Source of the DNA: JAPULR01 sp963665075
GTDB lineage: Bacteria; Chloroflexota; Dehalococcoidia; Lucifugimonadales; GCA-2712585
Length of the DNA stretch: 64,000 nt
NCBI GenBank assembly: GCA_963665075.1
Contig: OY762063.1
Location: forward strand, 1,860,001 to 1,924,000
Direction: 5' to 3'
The notes beneath the pieces are model-generated. The model saw only the letters and a program-made list of their open reading frames with translations, was not told the DNA's origin and searched no databases. The position numbers were made by a program, and so were the translations under genes. Positions 39,494 through 48,893 of the stretch are shown here, piece after piece; position 1 is the first letter of the stretch, and every line of letters starts with the position of its first letter.

Positions 39494-41449
39494 ATGGCCG
39501 AAATCAGTCCAAGCATCGAAGCCCTTCTCAGTGAGGAACGGCGGTTTCCGCCGTCGCAGGAATTCATCGACCAGGCGAACGTCAGCGACCCGGACGTCTA
39601 CGAACGGGCCGACGCCGACTACGAGGGGTTCTGGGAAAGCTGGGCCGAGGAGCTTCATTGGTTCGAGAAGTGGGACAGGGTGTTGCAGTGGGACCCGCCC
39701 TTCGCCCAGTGGTTCCTCGGCGGCAAAACGAACATCTCCTACAACTGCCTGGACCGTCATCTGGAAGGCGCGCGCCGCAACAAGGCGGCCATCGTCTGGG
39801 AGGGGGAGCCGGGGGACTGGCAGGTGTATACCTACGCGGACTTGCATCGGGAGGTGTGCCGCTTTGCCAACGGGCTGAAGAGCCTGGGGGTGAAGAAGGG
39901 GGACCGGGTGACGCTGTACATGCCGATGATACCGGAGCTTGCCATCGCCATGCTCGCCTGCGCCCGCATCGGCGCGCCCCACAGCATCGTGTTTGGGGGG
40001 TTCAGCCCGGAATCGCTGCGGGACCGGATAAACGACTGCAAGGGGACGGTGGTGATTACGGCGGACGGCGGCTACCGGCGGGGCGGCATCGTCCCGCTCA
40101 AGCAGAATACGGACGAGGCGTTGGAGGGCACGCCGACGGTGGAGAAGGTGGTGGTTGTCCAGCGGGTGGGCGACAAGTTCGAAGGGTCGATGAAGGAAGG
40201 TCGCGACGTCTGGTGGCACGACCTGGTGGAGGGGCAGTCGAGGGTGTGTCCCGCCGAGCCGATGGACAGCGAGGACATGCTGTTCATCCTCTACACCAGC
40301 GGGACGACGGGGAAGCCCAAGGGGGTGGTGCACACCACGGGCGGCTACATGGTGGGGACGTACGCGACGGTGAAGTGGGTGTTCGACATGAAGGAGGAGG
40401 ACGTTTACTGGTGCACGGCGGACATCGGCTGGGTGACCGGACACAGCTACATCGTCTACGGGCCGCTGGCCAACGGCGCGACTTCGGTGATGTACGAGGG
40501 GGCGCCGGACTTCCCCGACCGGGACCGGTTCTGGGACATCGTGGAGAAGTATCGCGCGACCATCGTCTACACCGCGCCGACGGCCATCCGGGCCTGCATG
40601 AGGTGGGGGGAGGAACACCCGAAGAAGCACGATTTGTCGTCGGTGCGTCTGCTGGGGACGGTGGGGGAACCCATCAACCCGGAGGCGTGGATGTGGTATC
40701 GGAAGAACATCGGGGGCGACCGGGTGCCGGTGGTGGATACCTGGTGGCAGACGGAGACGGGCAGCATTCTGATAACGCCGCTGCCGGGGATTACGAATTT
40801 GACGCCCGGTTCGGCGACGAAGCCCTTCCCCGGTATTCAGGCTGAAATCGTGGACGAAAAGGGCGACCCCGTTGGGCCCGGGCAGGGTGGCTACCTGGTG
40901 TTGAAGCGTCCGTGGCCTTCGATGCTGCGGACGATCTACGGCGACGACCAGCGCTACGTGGAGCAGTATTGGAGCCGTTACCCCAACATCTACTTCACCG
41001 GCGACGGGGCGAAGATGGACGAGAACGGGTTCTTCTGGATTCTCGGCCGCGTGGACGACGTTATTAACGTGGCGGGGCATCGCATCAGCACGATGGAGGT
41101 GGAAAGCGCGTTGGTGGACCACAGCGCGGTGGCGGAGGCGGCGTCGATAGGCAAGAGCCACGAGGTGAAGGGGCAGGGCGTGGTGGCCTTCGTGACGCTG
41201 AAGGAGGGGATCGACACGTCGGCGGAGATGGAGCAGGAACTGAAGCAGCACGTTCGGACGAAGATAGGGGCGATTGCGCGACCGGACGAGATCTATTTCG
41301 CGGCGGACCTGCCCAAGACCCGCAGCGGCAAGATCATGCGCCGGCTGCTGAGGGACATCGCGGAGGGGCGGGTGCTGGGGGACACGACGACGCTGGCGGA
41401 CCCGGCGGTGGTGGAGATGCTGAAGCAGCAGTACGACGAGGAGGAGTAG
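39494..41449 (+). CDS. acs: Acetyl-CoA synthetase (AMP-forming)
   Basis: This 651-residue enzyme activates acetate, and often propionate, to the acyl-CoA. It has the acs-specific N-terminus, the P-loop YTSGTTGKPKGVVHTTGG (about 268-285), WWQTETG, the hinge region GRVDDVINVAGHR, and PKTRSGKIMRR with Lys613 as the acetylation-sensitive catalytic lysine. GGAGG precedes the ATG. With the methylmalonyl-CoA genes and acyl-CoA dehydrogenases downstream, it suggests short-chain acid use. Confidence 0.95.
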   Translation: MAEISPSIEALLSEERRFPPSQEFIDQANVSDPDVYERADADYEGFWESWAEELHWFEKWDRVLQWDPPFAQWFLGGKTNISYNCLDRHLEGARRNKAAIVWEGEPGDWQVYTYADLHREVCRFANGLKSLGVKKGDRVTLYMPMIPELAIAMLACARIGAPHSIVFGGFSPESLRDRINDCKGTVVITADGGYRRGGIVPLKQNTDEALEGTPTVEKVVVVQRVGDKFEGSMKEGRDVWWHDLVEGQSRVCPAEPMDSEDMLFILYTSGTTGKPKGVVHTTGGYMVGTYATVKWVFDMKEEDVYWCTADIGWVTGHSYIVYGPLANGATSVMYEGAPDFPDRDRFWDIVEKYRATIVYTAPTAIRACMRWGEEHPKKHDLSSVRLLGTVGEPINPEAWMWYRKNIGGDRVPVVDTWWQTETGSILITPLPGITNLTPGSATKPFPGIQAEIVDEKGDPVGPGQGGYLVLKRPWPSMLRTIYGDDQRYVEQYWSRYPNIYFTGDGAKMDENGFFWILGRVDDVINVAGHRISTMEVESALVDHSAVAEAASIGKSHEVKGQGVVAFVTLKEGIDTSAEMEQELKQHVRTKIGAIARPDEIYFAADLPKTRSGKIMRRLLRDIAEGRVLGDTTTLADPAVVEMLKQQYDEEE

Positions 41450-41462
41450 GGGGCTGTCAACA

Positions 41463-41675
41463 ATGCACAAGTACGCGATTATGCTCTATTGGAGCAACGA
41501 GGACGGGGCATTCGTTGCGGAAGTTCCACAGTTGGGTGGGTGTGCGGCCCACGGAGACACCCATGAATCAGCGCTGGACAGCATCAACCGAGCTGTGGAA
41601 TTGTGGATAGACACAGCGAAAGAATTTGGCGATCCCATCCCTGAGCCTAAGGGCGAACGCCCGATGCTGGCGTAA
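41463..41675 (+). CDS. HicB-like antitoxin-family protein
   Basis: This 70-residue protein, YAIMLYWSNEDGAFVAEVPQLGGCAAHGDTHESAL followed by AVELWIDTAKEFGDPIPEP, is the RNase-H-like HicB domain without a DNA-binding extension. No HicA toxin gene lies beside it, so it is either an orphan or serves another system. It lies 13 bp after acs. Confidence 0.8.
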   Translation: MHKYAIMLYWSNEDGAFVAEVPQLGGCAAHGDTHESALDSINRAVELWIDTAKEFGDPIPEPKGERPMLA

Positions 41676-41689
41676 TCATCGCCATTACC

Positions 41690-42505
41690 ATGACTTCCGG
41701 CAGGGATAGTAGCAGAAACTCCCACTGGACCCATCGGCTCTTCGTAGAAAACGCCCACTTATATCTGCCGTTTCTGGAGGCGGCGAAGCCTCGCGCTGAG
41801 GCGGAAGTGAGGGTGATTGCCGACCAATTTGAGTCGCTTGGCATTCCCGATGGCGCACGTGTTTTGGATGCGGGGTGCGGGATTGGGCGTCACAGCGTTC
41901 CTCTTGCGAAACTAGGGTATGAAGTTGTGGGGTTTGACTTTTCGCCCCCGTACCTGGAGGAAGCGCGTAAGGCGGCTCAGCGCGCGGGAGTGGACGCCAA
42001 TTTCGTTCTGGGGGATATGCGGAAATTGGGCCGTGGGTTGAGGGATGAAGCTCCATTTCAGGCCGTGGTCAACATGTTCACGTCCCACGGCTACTATCGG
42101 AAGGATGCCGACCTTAGATTCTTCAGGGACTTGCACGGGCTTTGTGCTCCAGGGGCGGCGCTGGTGATAGAGACGCTGAACCGGGACTACATCCTGCGGA
42201 ACTTCACGCCCATCGGCTTCGAGGAGGCGGGGTGTATTAGCAGGTACGACCATCGCAGCTTCGACCTGGAGACTTCGACTATCAACAGCGAGTGGAGTTT
42301 CTATGAGCGCAGCGGGGATGACCTGAGCCTGCGGTTGCGGGTCGACGTGGAACTGCGAGCGTACAGCCTCCACGAGATCAAAGAGCTTCTTGCGAGGGCA
42401 GGCTGGGAGACAGTCAACAGCTTCACCCTGGAAGGTGACGGCGACGATGCGGTACCCTTGGGGCCGGACTCTTTTCGGATGTGGGTGACGGCGGTGCGGC
42501 TTTAG
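41690..42505 (+). CDS. Class I SAM-dependent methyltransferase
   Basis: This 271-residue protein has SAM motif I VLDAGCGIGRHSVPLA (about 59-74), VVGFDFSPPYLEEAR, and a D-M-R after motif II (VLGDMRKL). The C-terminal half resembles the C-methyltransferase-like members with an added beta sheet. Substrate unknown. Confidence 0.8.
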   Translation: MTSGRDSSRNSHWTHRLFVENAHLYLPFLEAAKPRAEAEVRVIADQFESLGIPDGARVLDAGCGIGRHSVPLAKLGYEVVGFDFSPPYLEEARKAAQRAGVDANFVLGDMRKLGRGLRDEAPFQAVVNMFTSHGYYRKDADLRFFRDLHGLCAPGAALVIETLNRDYILRNFTPIGFEEAGCISRYDHRSFDLETSTINSEWSFYERSGDDLSLRLRVDVELRAYSLHEIKELLARAGWETVNSFTLEGDGDDAVPLGPDSFRMWVTAVRL

Positions 42506-42506
42506 G

Positions 42507-42597
42507 GGGGCGGTTGGCGAACCGTCCCTACCAGGAGACTAGTTGTTGGGGAGAGCACCCCCATCCTAACCTTCCCCCGTCAAGGGGGAAGGGGAAA
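42507..42597. repeat. GTAGGG-type and family C repeats
   Basis: A degenerate GGCGGTTGGCGAACCGTCCC palindrome (about 42511-42532) is followed by family C (about 42556-42590), between convergent methyltransferase and citrate synthase genes. Confidence 0.7.
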
Positions 42598-42608
42598 GAG
42601 GGAGCTGG

Positions 42609-43751
42609 CTAGCCGCGGTCTTCGAGGGGGACGTATTCCAGGTCCATTGGGCCGACGTATTCGGTGAGGGGGCGGATGATTATGTTGTTTTCGTATTGCT
42701 CCATGCACTGGAGGGTCCAGCCGGGGATGCGTCCAACGGCGAAAATGGGCACGAACAGGTCGTCGGGGATGCCCAGCAGGTAGTAGATGGAGCCGGCGTA
42801 GAAGTCCACGTTCACGAAAATGCCCTTGGCCCGGTAGGGGCGCATCACCTCTCGCTCCAGGTGGAGGAGAATCTGGAACCACTGGGGCTGGCCCTTCTGC
42901 TTGCTGAGAATCTCGGAGCGATCTCTCATGTGGCCGGCCCTGGGGTCTTCCGCCTTGTATACGCGGTGCCCGAATCCCATGATGCGGCCGCCGTTGTCGA
43001 TGATGTTGCGGGCGTAGGCGTCGGCGTTTTCGGGCGCGCCGATGTCGAGGGCCATCTTCATCACGGCCTCGGCGGCGCCGCCGTGCCACGGGCCTTTGAG
43101 GACGCCGATGCCGGTCACGACGGCGGAATGGAGGTCGGAAACGGTGGAGGCGGCCACACGAGCGGCGAAGGACGAAGCGTTGGAGCCGTGCTCGGCGTGG
43201 ATGATGAAGTCCACGTCCATCAGCTTCATCTCCTCGTCAGTGGGCCGTTCGCCGTCGAGCATATATAGGAAGTTGCCCGCGTGGTTCAAGGCGGGGTCCG
43301 GCTCAACCGGGTCCAATCCGCGCCTGATTCTGTGGTGTGCGGTGACGATGGTGGGAACCTGGGCGGTGATGCGGATGCCCTTGCGGCGGGTGGCTTCGAC
43401 GGAGTTGTCGTCGCGCTCCGGGTCGACGCAGCCGAGGACGGAAACGGCGGTGCGGAGGGCGTCCATCGGATGGCTGTCCTTCACCACCTTCAGAACTTCG
43501 ATGACTTCCGACGGGAGGCTTCGGCTGCCCCTCAGCGTGGCGTCGATTTCCGCAAGTTGAGCCTTGGTGGGAAGTTCGCCGTAGAGGAGCAGATAGACAA
43601 TCTCCTCGAAGGTGGATTTTTCGGCAAGGTCGTGGATGTTATAGCCGCGATAGAGCAGCTTGCCGACTTCGCCGTCGATGAAGCTGGACGTTGTGGTGTC
43701 CGCGTAGACGCCGCGAAGACCGCGGAATATCTGCGGGGGCTGGTCTGCCAT
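42609..43751 (-). CDS. gltA: Citrate synthase (type II-like, short form)
   Basis: This 380-residue enzyme condenses acetyl-CoA with oxaloacetate. The catalytic His residues are in IIHAEHGSNASSF and MGFGHRVYK, and the catalytic Asp is in FVNVDFYAGSIYYLLG. RIPGWTLQCMEQYENN holds the C-terminal Arg region. The short length (about 380) is usual for Gram-positive and archaeal-type citrate synthases, a group that also contains 2-methylcitrate synthases. Because the cell has methylmalonyl-CoA genes, citrate is the likelier product. AAGGAG precedes the ATG. Confidence 0.92.
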   Translation of the reverse strand: MADQPPQIFRGLRGVYADTTTSSFIDGEVGKLLYRGYNIHDLAEKSTFEEIVYLLLYGELPTKAQLAEIDATLRGSRSLPSEVIEVLKVVKDSHPMDALRTAVSVLGCVDPERDDNSVEATRRKGIRITAQVPTIVTAHHRIRRGLDPVEPDPALNHAGNFLYMLDGERPTDEEMKLMDVDFIIHAEHGSNASSFAARVAASTVSDLHSAVVTGIGVLKGPWHGGAAEAVMKMALDIGAPENADAYARNIIDNGGRIMGFGHRVYKAEDPRAGHMRDRSEILSKQKGQPQWFQILLHLEREVMRPYRAKGIFVNVDFYAGSIYYLLGIPDDLFVPIFAVGRIPGWTLQCMEQYENNIIIRPLTEYVGPMDLEYVPLEDRG

Positions 43752-43845
43752 AGATAGGGCTCCTTCTAATAGCAGGGTCAGGGGGTCGTCGTTGGCATCA
43801 GGGGCGCATTCCCCCTTTAAGGGAGTACCATCGGCAACGTTGGCG

Positions 43846-43875
43846 ATTCTATCATCGGGTATAAAAGTGTGTCAA
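43846..43875 (-). promoter_or_regulatory. Promoter of the citrate synthase gene
   Basis: On the minus strand, TTGACA (43870-43875) and TAGAAT (43846-43851) are separated by 18 bp, about 95 bp upstream of the ATG. Confidence 0.7.
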
Positions 43876-43899
43876 CTTGAAGAAGGGGGCGAGTCGAAC

Positions 43900-44235
43900 C
43901 TACGGAGTGGGGTAGTTGGCTAGCCTAGCGTTTACCAAGCGATTGAGGCTGACACCTTCCTCCGCAGCTTTCATTACGAGGGCGCGGTGCATTTCAGGAG
44001 GGACGCGCACGATGAATTTGCCGCTGTAGGGACGGTCGGCGATAGGGTCTGGAGGCGTTTCGTCGTTGCCTAACATGTCATCGACGACATCGGCCACCAA
44101 CGCCCGGATTCCAGAGAAGGCTTCCTCCGGCGTAGGCTCCAGCCAACTCAGGGAGGGAAATTCGGCGCACAGCCCGACGAATTCTTCGTCTTCCTGCGAC
44201 CAGGTGACTTTATAGCTGTAGTGGTCAGACGTCAT
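43900..44235 (-). CDS. HicB-family protein with ribbon-helix-helix C-terminus
   Basis: This 111-residue protein has a HicB-type N-terminal fold (YSYKVTWSQEDEEFVGLCAEFPSLSWLEPTPEEAF). A C-terminal ribbon-helix-helix follows (GKFIVRVPPEMHRALVMKAAEEGVSLNRLVNARL), the HicB domain combination that represses its own promoter. No adjacent hicA is seen. Confidence 0.82.
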   Translation of the reverse strand: MTSDHYSYKVTWSQEDEEFVGLCAEFPSLSWLEPTPEEAFSGIRALVADVVDDMLGNDETPPDPIADRPYSGKFIVRVPPEMHRALVMKAAEEGVSLNRLVNARLANYPTP

Positions 44236-44278
44236 TGCTTCTATAGTATATCGAAGATTTCTTTCTGCTGCGGCGTAG

Positions 44279-45070
44279 CTACAGGGGGCGTTTTTTGGGG
44301 ATGCCGGGGCGGCGGGGGTAGCGGGTCGGGGTTGGGGACATTTTCTTGACGATGACGAAGGCGCGGTTGTCTACCAGTCCCGCCACGTTGACGGGTTTGA
44401 AGCCTGCCAATCTCCCGCCCATGATGGATATGGCGTTGCGGGCGTCGTCAATTTCCTGGGAGATGTCCCCCTTCTTATGGGCTGCGAGAATCCCGTCCGT
44501 CTTGCAGAAGGGGAGGGCAAGTTCCGCCAGAACCCGAAGACGAACCAGGCCTCGGGCGAGGGCAACGTCGAAGGATTCGCGGAGTTGGGGTTCGTGGGCG
44601 AGGGTCTCGGAGCGGTCGTGCAGGACTTGAACGTCGGGGAGGTTCAGGGCGTCGAGGAGATGTTGCAGGAAGCGCACCTTCTTTCCGACGGATTCCACCA
44701 GCGTAAGACGTAATTCGGGCAGGGCAATTTTCAGGGGGATGCCGGGGAATCCGGCGCCGGCGCCAATGTCTATCACTCGCCCGCCGGACTTGACGGCCGG
44801 CGGGAATGACAGGACGGCGGTGAGGGAGTCGAGGAAGTGAAGCGTCTGGATTCGCTCGCGACCGGTGATGCGGGTGAGGTTGAACCGCCGATTCCAGACT
44901 TCAAGCTCCCGTTCGTACGTCTGAAACTGCCGGATCTGGACGTCGGACATCGCCAAGTCAAGCTGCGAAAGCCCTTGCCGGAAGGTTGGGGTGAGCCATT
45001 CGTTCAGAGAATTCACGTCGGTCAGGCAATAGTATGGCAGAAGACGCGCTCGCGCCACCCCAAGCGTCAT
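44279..45070 (-). CDS. rsmG: 16S rRNA (guanine527-N7)-methyltransferase
   Basis: This 263-residue enzyme has the RsmG pattern: WNRRFNLTRITGRERIQTLHFLDSL, SAM motif I VIDIGAGAGFPGIPLKI, LVESVGKKVRFL and VALARGLVRLRVLAELALPFCK. The family usually has RAVA in place of LARG. It methylates G527 of 16S rRNA; loss of RsmG gives low-level streptomycin resistance. The first 18 residues before VNSLNEWL may be dispensable; a GTG there is an alternative start. Confidence 0.93.
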   Translation of the reverse strand: MTLGVARARLLPYYCLTDVNSLNEWLTPTFRQGLSQLDLAMSDVQIRQFQTYERELEVWNRRFNLTRITGRERIQTLHFLDSLTAVLSFPPAVKSGGRVIDIGAGAGFPGIPLKIALPELRLTLVESVGKKVRFLQHLLDALNLPDVQVLHDRSETLAHEPQLRESFDVALARGLVRLRVLAELALPFCKTDGILAAHKKGDISQEIDDARNAISIMGGRLAGFKPVNVAGLVDNRAFVIVKKMSPTPTRYPRRPGIPKKRPL

Positions 45071-45166
45071 TTGACGCCTCTATTGGCGTGAAGATAGAAT
45101 TGGCCTTTGGCGAGGGGTGGCGTGGGCGGGATCGGAATCTTTCTAAAATATCGTTGGGGGTCTGAA

Positions 45167-45403
45167 TTGGGCACAAAAGCATACATCCTCATAGAAACGG
45201 CAGTGGGACGCACGCGGGAGGTGGCTCATGCATTGCGCGACGTGGAGGGTATGATATCGGTGGACGTGGTGACAGGTCCCTACGATATCATCGCTCTGCT
45301 GGAGGCGCGGGACATCGCCGCGGTCGGCGACCTGGTCACCGACCAGGTGCACTTCACGGGCGTGGTCAGAACCGTCACTTGCATCTCCGTAGGCATCGGC
45401 TAG
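45167..45403 (+). CDS. Stand-alone Lrp/AsnC ligand-binding (RAM) domain protein
   Basis: This 78-residue protein starts at TTG 45167 after GGGGG. It has the RAM-domain pattern KAYILIETAVGRTREVAHALRDVEGMISVDVVTGPYDIIALLEARD. It lacks the helix-turn-helix domain of full Lrp regulators. Such single-domain proteins bind amino acids and may modulate full-length Lrp partners. Confidence 0.82.
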   Translation: MGTKAYILIETAVGRTREVAHALRDVEGMISVDVVTGPYDIIALLEARDIAAVGDLVTDQVHFTGVVRTVTCISVGIG

Positions 45404-45435
45404 ACCGGAGCTTCGGCTCCCTGGAGGCCTAAGCC

Positions 45436-46596
45436 GTGGACTTTCGCTTCTCTGAAAGCGAGGAGGCTTTTCGCCAGGAACTGCTGAAGTTCCTTGACGC
45501 GGAACTTCCTGCGGGATGGGGGGAAGGCCCCGCGCCTTCCCCCGACGAAGAATGGGCGGAGACGCTGCGGATGCGTCGGAAGCTGGCCGAACGGGGCTGG
45601 CTGACGATGCATTGGCCGCCGGAGTACGGCGGACAGGGGGCCTCGACCATCCTGAGTCTCATCTTCAACGAAGAGATGTCGTACCGGGGCGCGCCCGGCA
45701 GGGACGCCTTCGGAGCGCGGATGCTGGGGCCGACGCTGATGATCTACGGCACGGAGGAGCAGAAGCGTCGGTTTCTGCCGCCCGTCGCGCGGGGCGAGGT
45801 GCAGTGGTGTCAGGGATACAGCGAGCCGCAATCGGGGTCGGATCTGGCGTCGTTGAGCACTCGCGCGGACGACGAGGGGGACTTCTTCAGAATCAACGGC
45901 AGCAAGGTGTGGACATCGCTGGCCCATCGCGCCGACTGGATGATGGTCCTGGTTCGCACGGACCCGGACGCGCCCAAGCATCGCGGCATCAGCTTTCTGC
46001 TGGTGGACATGAAGTCGCCCGGCGTTGAGGTGCGTCCCATTATGAACATGGCGGGGACGCACGAGTTCAACGAGGTGTTCTTCGATGACGTGCGGGCGCC
46101 GAAGACGAACCTGGTGGGGGAGCAGGATCGGGGCTGGTACGTGGCGGTGACGCTGCTGGACTTCGAGCGGTCGGGAATAGAGTATGCGGCGACGAGTCGT
46201 CGTTTGCTGGACGACCTTTCGGGGTTCATCAGGGAGTCCGGCAGAGGCATGGAAGGGTGGGTGGCGGACTTGCTGGCGGAGCGGTACGTGGAGGCGGAGG
46301 TGGCGCGGCTGATGGCGTACCGGGTGGCGTGGATGCAGAGCCGGGGGATGGTGCCGAACCGGGAGGCGTCCATGAGCAAGGTGTTCGGCAGCGAGACGTT
46401 TCAGAGGGTGGCGGACACGGGGATGAAGGTGTTGGGGCTGTACGGGCAGCTTACGGAGGAAGACCGGTGGGCGCCGCTGGCGGGCCGGATTCAGGACGCT
46501 TGGCGGCACAGTTTTTCGAACACCATCGCGGCGGGGACGTCGGAGATTCAGCGGAATATCATTGCGAGCCGGGGGCTGGGGCTGCCGCGGGGATGA
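45436..46596 (+). CDS. Acyl-CoA dehydrogenase
   Basis: This 386-residue flavoprotein starts at GTG 45436. It shows the N-terminal helical domain (FRFSESEEAFRQELLKFL... in part), the FAD-binding WCQGYSEPQSGSDLASLSTRA, FRINGSKVWTS, and C-terminal GTSEIQRNIIASRGLGLP. It lies directly upstream of a second acyl-CoA dehydrogenase gene. The two resemble the paired ACADs (FadE-type, possibly alpha2beta2) of steroid or long branched acyl-CoA catabolism; pairing as a heteromer is inference. Confidence 0.88.
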   Translation: MDFRFSESEEAFRQELLKFLDAELPAGWGEGPAPSPDEEWAETLRMRRKLAERGWLTMHWPPEYGGQGASTILSLIFNEEMSYRGAPGRDAFGARMLGPTLMIYGTEEQKRRFLPPVARGEVQWCQGYSEPQSGSDLASLSTRADDEGDFFRINGSKVWTSLAHRADWMMVLVRTDPDAPKHRGISFLLVDMKSPGVEVRPIMNMAGTHEFNEVFFDDVRAPKTNLVGEQDRGWYVAVTLLDFERSGIEYAATSRRLLDDLSGFIRESGRGMEGWVADLLAERYVEAEVARLMAYRVAWMQSRGMVPNREASMSKVFGSETFQRVADTGMKVLGLYGQLTEEDRWAPLAGRIQDAWRHSFSNTIAAGTSEIQRNIIASRGLGLPRG

Positions 46597-46606
46597 GGGA
46601 GCAGGC

Positions 46607-47740
46607 GTGGACTTAGCGTTAAGCGAAATTCAGCAGATGTTGAAGACGAGCGCCCGGGAGGTGCTGGCGCGGGAGGTTCCCTTCGAAGTGGTGCGGGCGA
46701 TGGAGGGGGACGCGGAGGGGTATACGCCGGAGTTGTGGCGGTCGATGGCGGAGTTGGGATGGCTGGGGCTGGTCGTGCCGGAGAAGTACGGCGGCGCGGA
46801 GGGTTCTTTCCTGGACCTGGGGATGTTGCTGGAGGAGATGGGGCGTGCGCTGACGCCGGGGCCGTTCTTCTCGACGGTTGTCCTGGGCGCGCTGACGGTT
46901 ATGGACGCGGGGGATGAGGCGATGCGGTCGAATCTGCTGCCGGGAATCGCCGGCGGCGAAACGATGATGACGCTTGCGGTCACGGAGGAGTCGGGCGGCT
47001 ACGGGCCGGGGGATATTCGGATGAGGGCCGAGCGTCGTGGGGATGGGTATGTGCTTTCGGGTCGGAAGATGTTTGTGCCGGACGCGCACGCGGCCGACTA
47101 TGCCATCGTTACGGCGCGGACTTCTGAGGGGGAGGATGCCAGGGAGGGGATTACGTTGTTCGTCGTGCCGATGAAGCAGGGAGGAGTATCGGTGACGCCG
47201 CACGCGACGATGGCGTTGGAGAAGCAGGCGCAGGTGGATTTCGACGAGGTTCGGGTGTCGGCGGATGCGGTCCTGGGGTCGGTGAACGGGGGATGGTCGG
47301 CGTTGGAGCGGGCGTTGGAGCGGGCGGCGACGGCGAAGGGGCTGGAGATGGTGGGGGGCGCGGAGGCGGTGTTGGAGATTACGTTGGAGTATTTGAAGGA
47401 CAGGGTGCAGTTCGGGCGTCCGGTGGGGACGTTTCAGGCGTTGCAGCACCACTGCGCCAACATGGCCATCGACGTTGAGGGGAGCCGGTACGCGGCGTAC
47501 CAGGCGGCGCACCGGATTTCGGAGGGGCTGCCGGCGGGCCGGGAGGTTTCGGTGGCGAAGGCGTGGGTGAGCGACGCGTATATGCGGGTGTGCGCGACGG
47601 CGGTGCAGTGCCACGGGGCGGTGGGGTTTACGACGGAGCACGATTTGCAGTTGTTTACGCGTCGGGCGCGGGCGCAGGAGCAGTTGTACGGGGACGGAGG
47701 GTTCCACCGCCGTCAGCTGGCGGCGGGGTTGAGGGGTTAG
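46607..47740 (+). CDS. Acyl-CoA dehydrogenase, second of a pair
   Basis: This 377-residue protein starts at GTG 46607 behind GGGAG, 10 bp after the first ACAD gene. It is more diverged: LAVTEESGGYGPGDIRMRAER in the FAD/substrate loop and a C-terminus (AVQCHGAVGFTTEHDLQLFTRRA) typical of the non-catalytic-looking partner in ACAD pairs, where the flavin-binding Arg region is altered. It probably acts with its neighbour. Confidence 0.85.
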   Translation: MDLALSEIQQMLKTSAREVLAREVPFEVVRAMEGDAEGYTPELWRSMAELGWLGLVVPEKYGGAEGSFLDLGMLLEEMGRALTPGPFFSTVVLGALTVMDAGDEAMRSNLLPGIAGGETMMTLAVTEESGGYGPGDIRMRAERRGDGYVLSGRKMFVPDAHAADYAIVTARTSEGEDAREGITLFVVPMKQGGVSVTPHATMALEKQAQVDFDEVRVSADAVLGSVNGGWSALERALERAATAKGLEMVGGAEAVLEITLEYLKDRVQFGRPVGTFQALQHHCANMAIDVEGSRYAAYQAAHRISEGLPAGREVSVAKAWVSDAYMRVCATAVQCHGAVGFTTEHDLQLFTRRARAQEQLYGDGGFHRRQLAAGLRG

Positions 47741-47767
47741 GGGGTGAACATCGATTCTATGATACTC

Positions 47768-47776
47768 TGCTATAAT
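47768..47776 (+). promoter_or_regulatory. Extended -10 promoter of the third R-M locus
   Basis: TGCTATAAT carries an extended -10 element. The -35 region is poor. Transcription would start near 47783, about 30 nt before the GTG. Confidence 0.45.
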
Positions 47777-47813
47777 ATCGTGAGTATAACCTAGGCAACC
47801 TTTAGCTGTTACC

Positions 47814-48872
47814 GTGAGAGCATTCCAAAATCCACTTTCATTGAATACCAACTCTTTTGAGCACTTGGTTCGGATTAGTACGATAAACGGGGTAGCTTAT
47901 TGGGCTGATTCGGCCTGGTTGATGGGCAAGCTGATTAACGACGAAGCTGTTGATTTGATTATGACCAGCCCTCCATTTGGATTGGTGCGAAAAAAGGATT
48001 ATGGCAACGTTGACGCTGATGACTATGTTGAATGGTTCAGGCCATTTGCTAAAGAATTTGCTCGAATCCTCAAACCGCAGGGGTCGCTAGTCATCGACAT
48101 TGGAGGCTCTTGGCAATCCGGCGTACCCACAAAGAGCCTATACCAGTATGAACTCTTGATTACATTGTGTAAGGAGTTCGGATTTCATCTTGCTCAGGAA
48201 TTCTTCTGGTGGAATCCCTCAAGGTTGCCAACGCCAGCAGAATGGGTAAACATCAGAAGAATTCGCGTAAAAGACGCCGTTAACAATATCTTCTGGCTAT
48301 CGCGCACCCCTTGGCCCAAGGCTAGCAATAGAAGAGTGCTGACCCCATACAGCACCAGCATGCGTCAATTGCTGGAATCAGGCTACCGATCCAAAAAGAG
48401 ACCAAGTGGACATGACATTAGTAAGAGTTTTTCTAAGGATAATGGCGCTGCGATTCCTCCGAATCTATTAGCCGTTGCAAATACAGAGAGCAATTCACAG
48501 TATTTGGCATATTGTGAAAGGAATGGTTTTCTGATTCATCCTGCAAGATTTCCTACGCTTATTCCGGAATATTTTATTCGGTTTCTGACAGACAAAGGCA
48601 ATCTTGTTTTGGATCCATTCGCTGGGAGCTGTACAACGGGAGAAGCAGCGGAGAAATTAGGACGGCAGTGGATTTGCATTGAATCCAAAAACCAGTATCT
48701 AAAGGGCGCACAAGGACGATTCGGCGCTCCTTCGCGGAGCAAGGCCAAAGAATCTATCCAGCGGGAAAAGCGGACGTATAACATAAACCGTCCCGGACTG
48801 CTATGGGGATATGGGGAAGAGTCCCCTCTACCCAGCGACGGAGGGAAAAAGAGACCTAGCAATCGCTGCTGA
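47814..48872 (+). CDS. N4-cytosine-type DNA methyltransferase (third R-M locus)
   Basis: This 352-residue beta-group methylase has motif IV TSPPFG at residues 51-56, ILKPQGSLVIDIGGSW as motif V/VI and a late motif I LDPFAGSCTTGEAAE (about 264-278). SPPF points to N4-cytosine methylation. GC is low. It begins at a GTG and is followed within 21 bp by an HNH nuclease gene. Confidence 0.85.
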   Translation: MRAFQNPLSLNTNSFEHLVRISTINGVAYWADSAWLMGKLINDEAVDLIMTSPPFGLVRKKDYGNVDADDYVEWFRPFAKEFARILKPQGSLVIDIGGSWQSGVPTKSLYQYELLITLCKEFGFHLAQEFFWWNPSRLPTPAEWVNIRRIRVKDAVNNIFWLSRTPWPKASNRRVLTPYSTSMRQLLESGYRSKKRPSGHDISKSFSKDNGAAIPPNLLAVANTESNSQYLAYCERNGFLIHPARFPTLIPEYFIRFLTDKGNLVLDPFAGSCTTGEAAEKLGRQWICIESKNQYLKGAQGRFGAPSRSKAKESIQREKRTYNINRPGLLWGYGEESPLPSDGGKKRPSNRC

Positions 48873-48893
48873 CCGCGGCTGGGTATATTGGAA

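Noticed and set aside
43876..43899. tRNA-like GAGTCGAACCT string
   Set aside because: Only the T-loop-like bases are present; no cloverleaf can be drawn and the position is between the citrate synthase promoter and the HicB stop.
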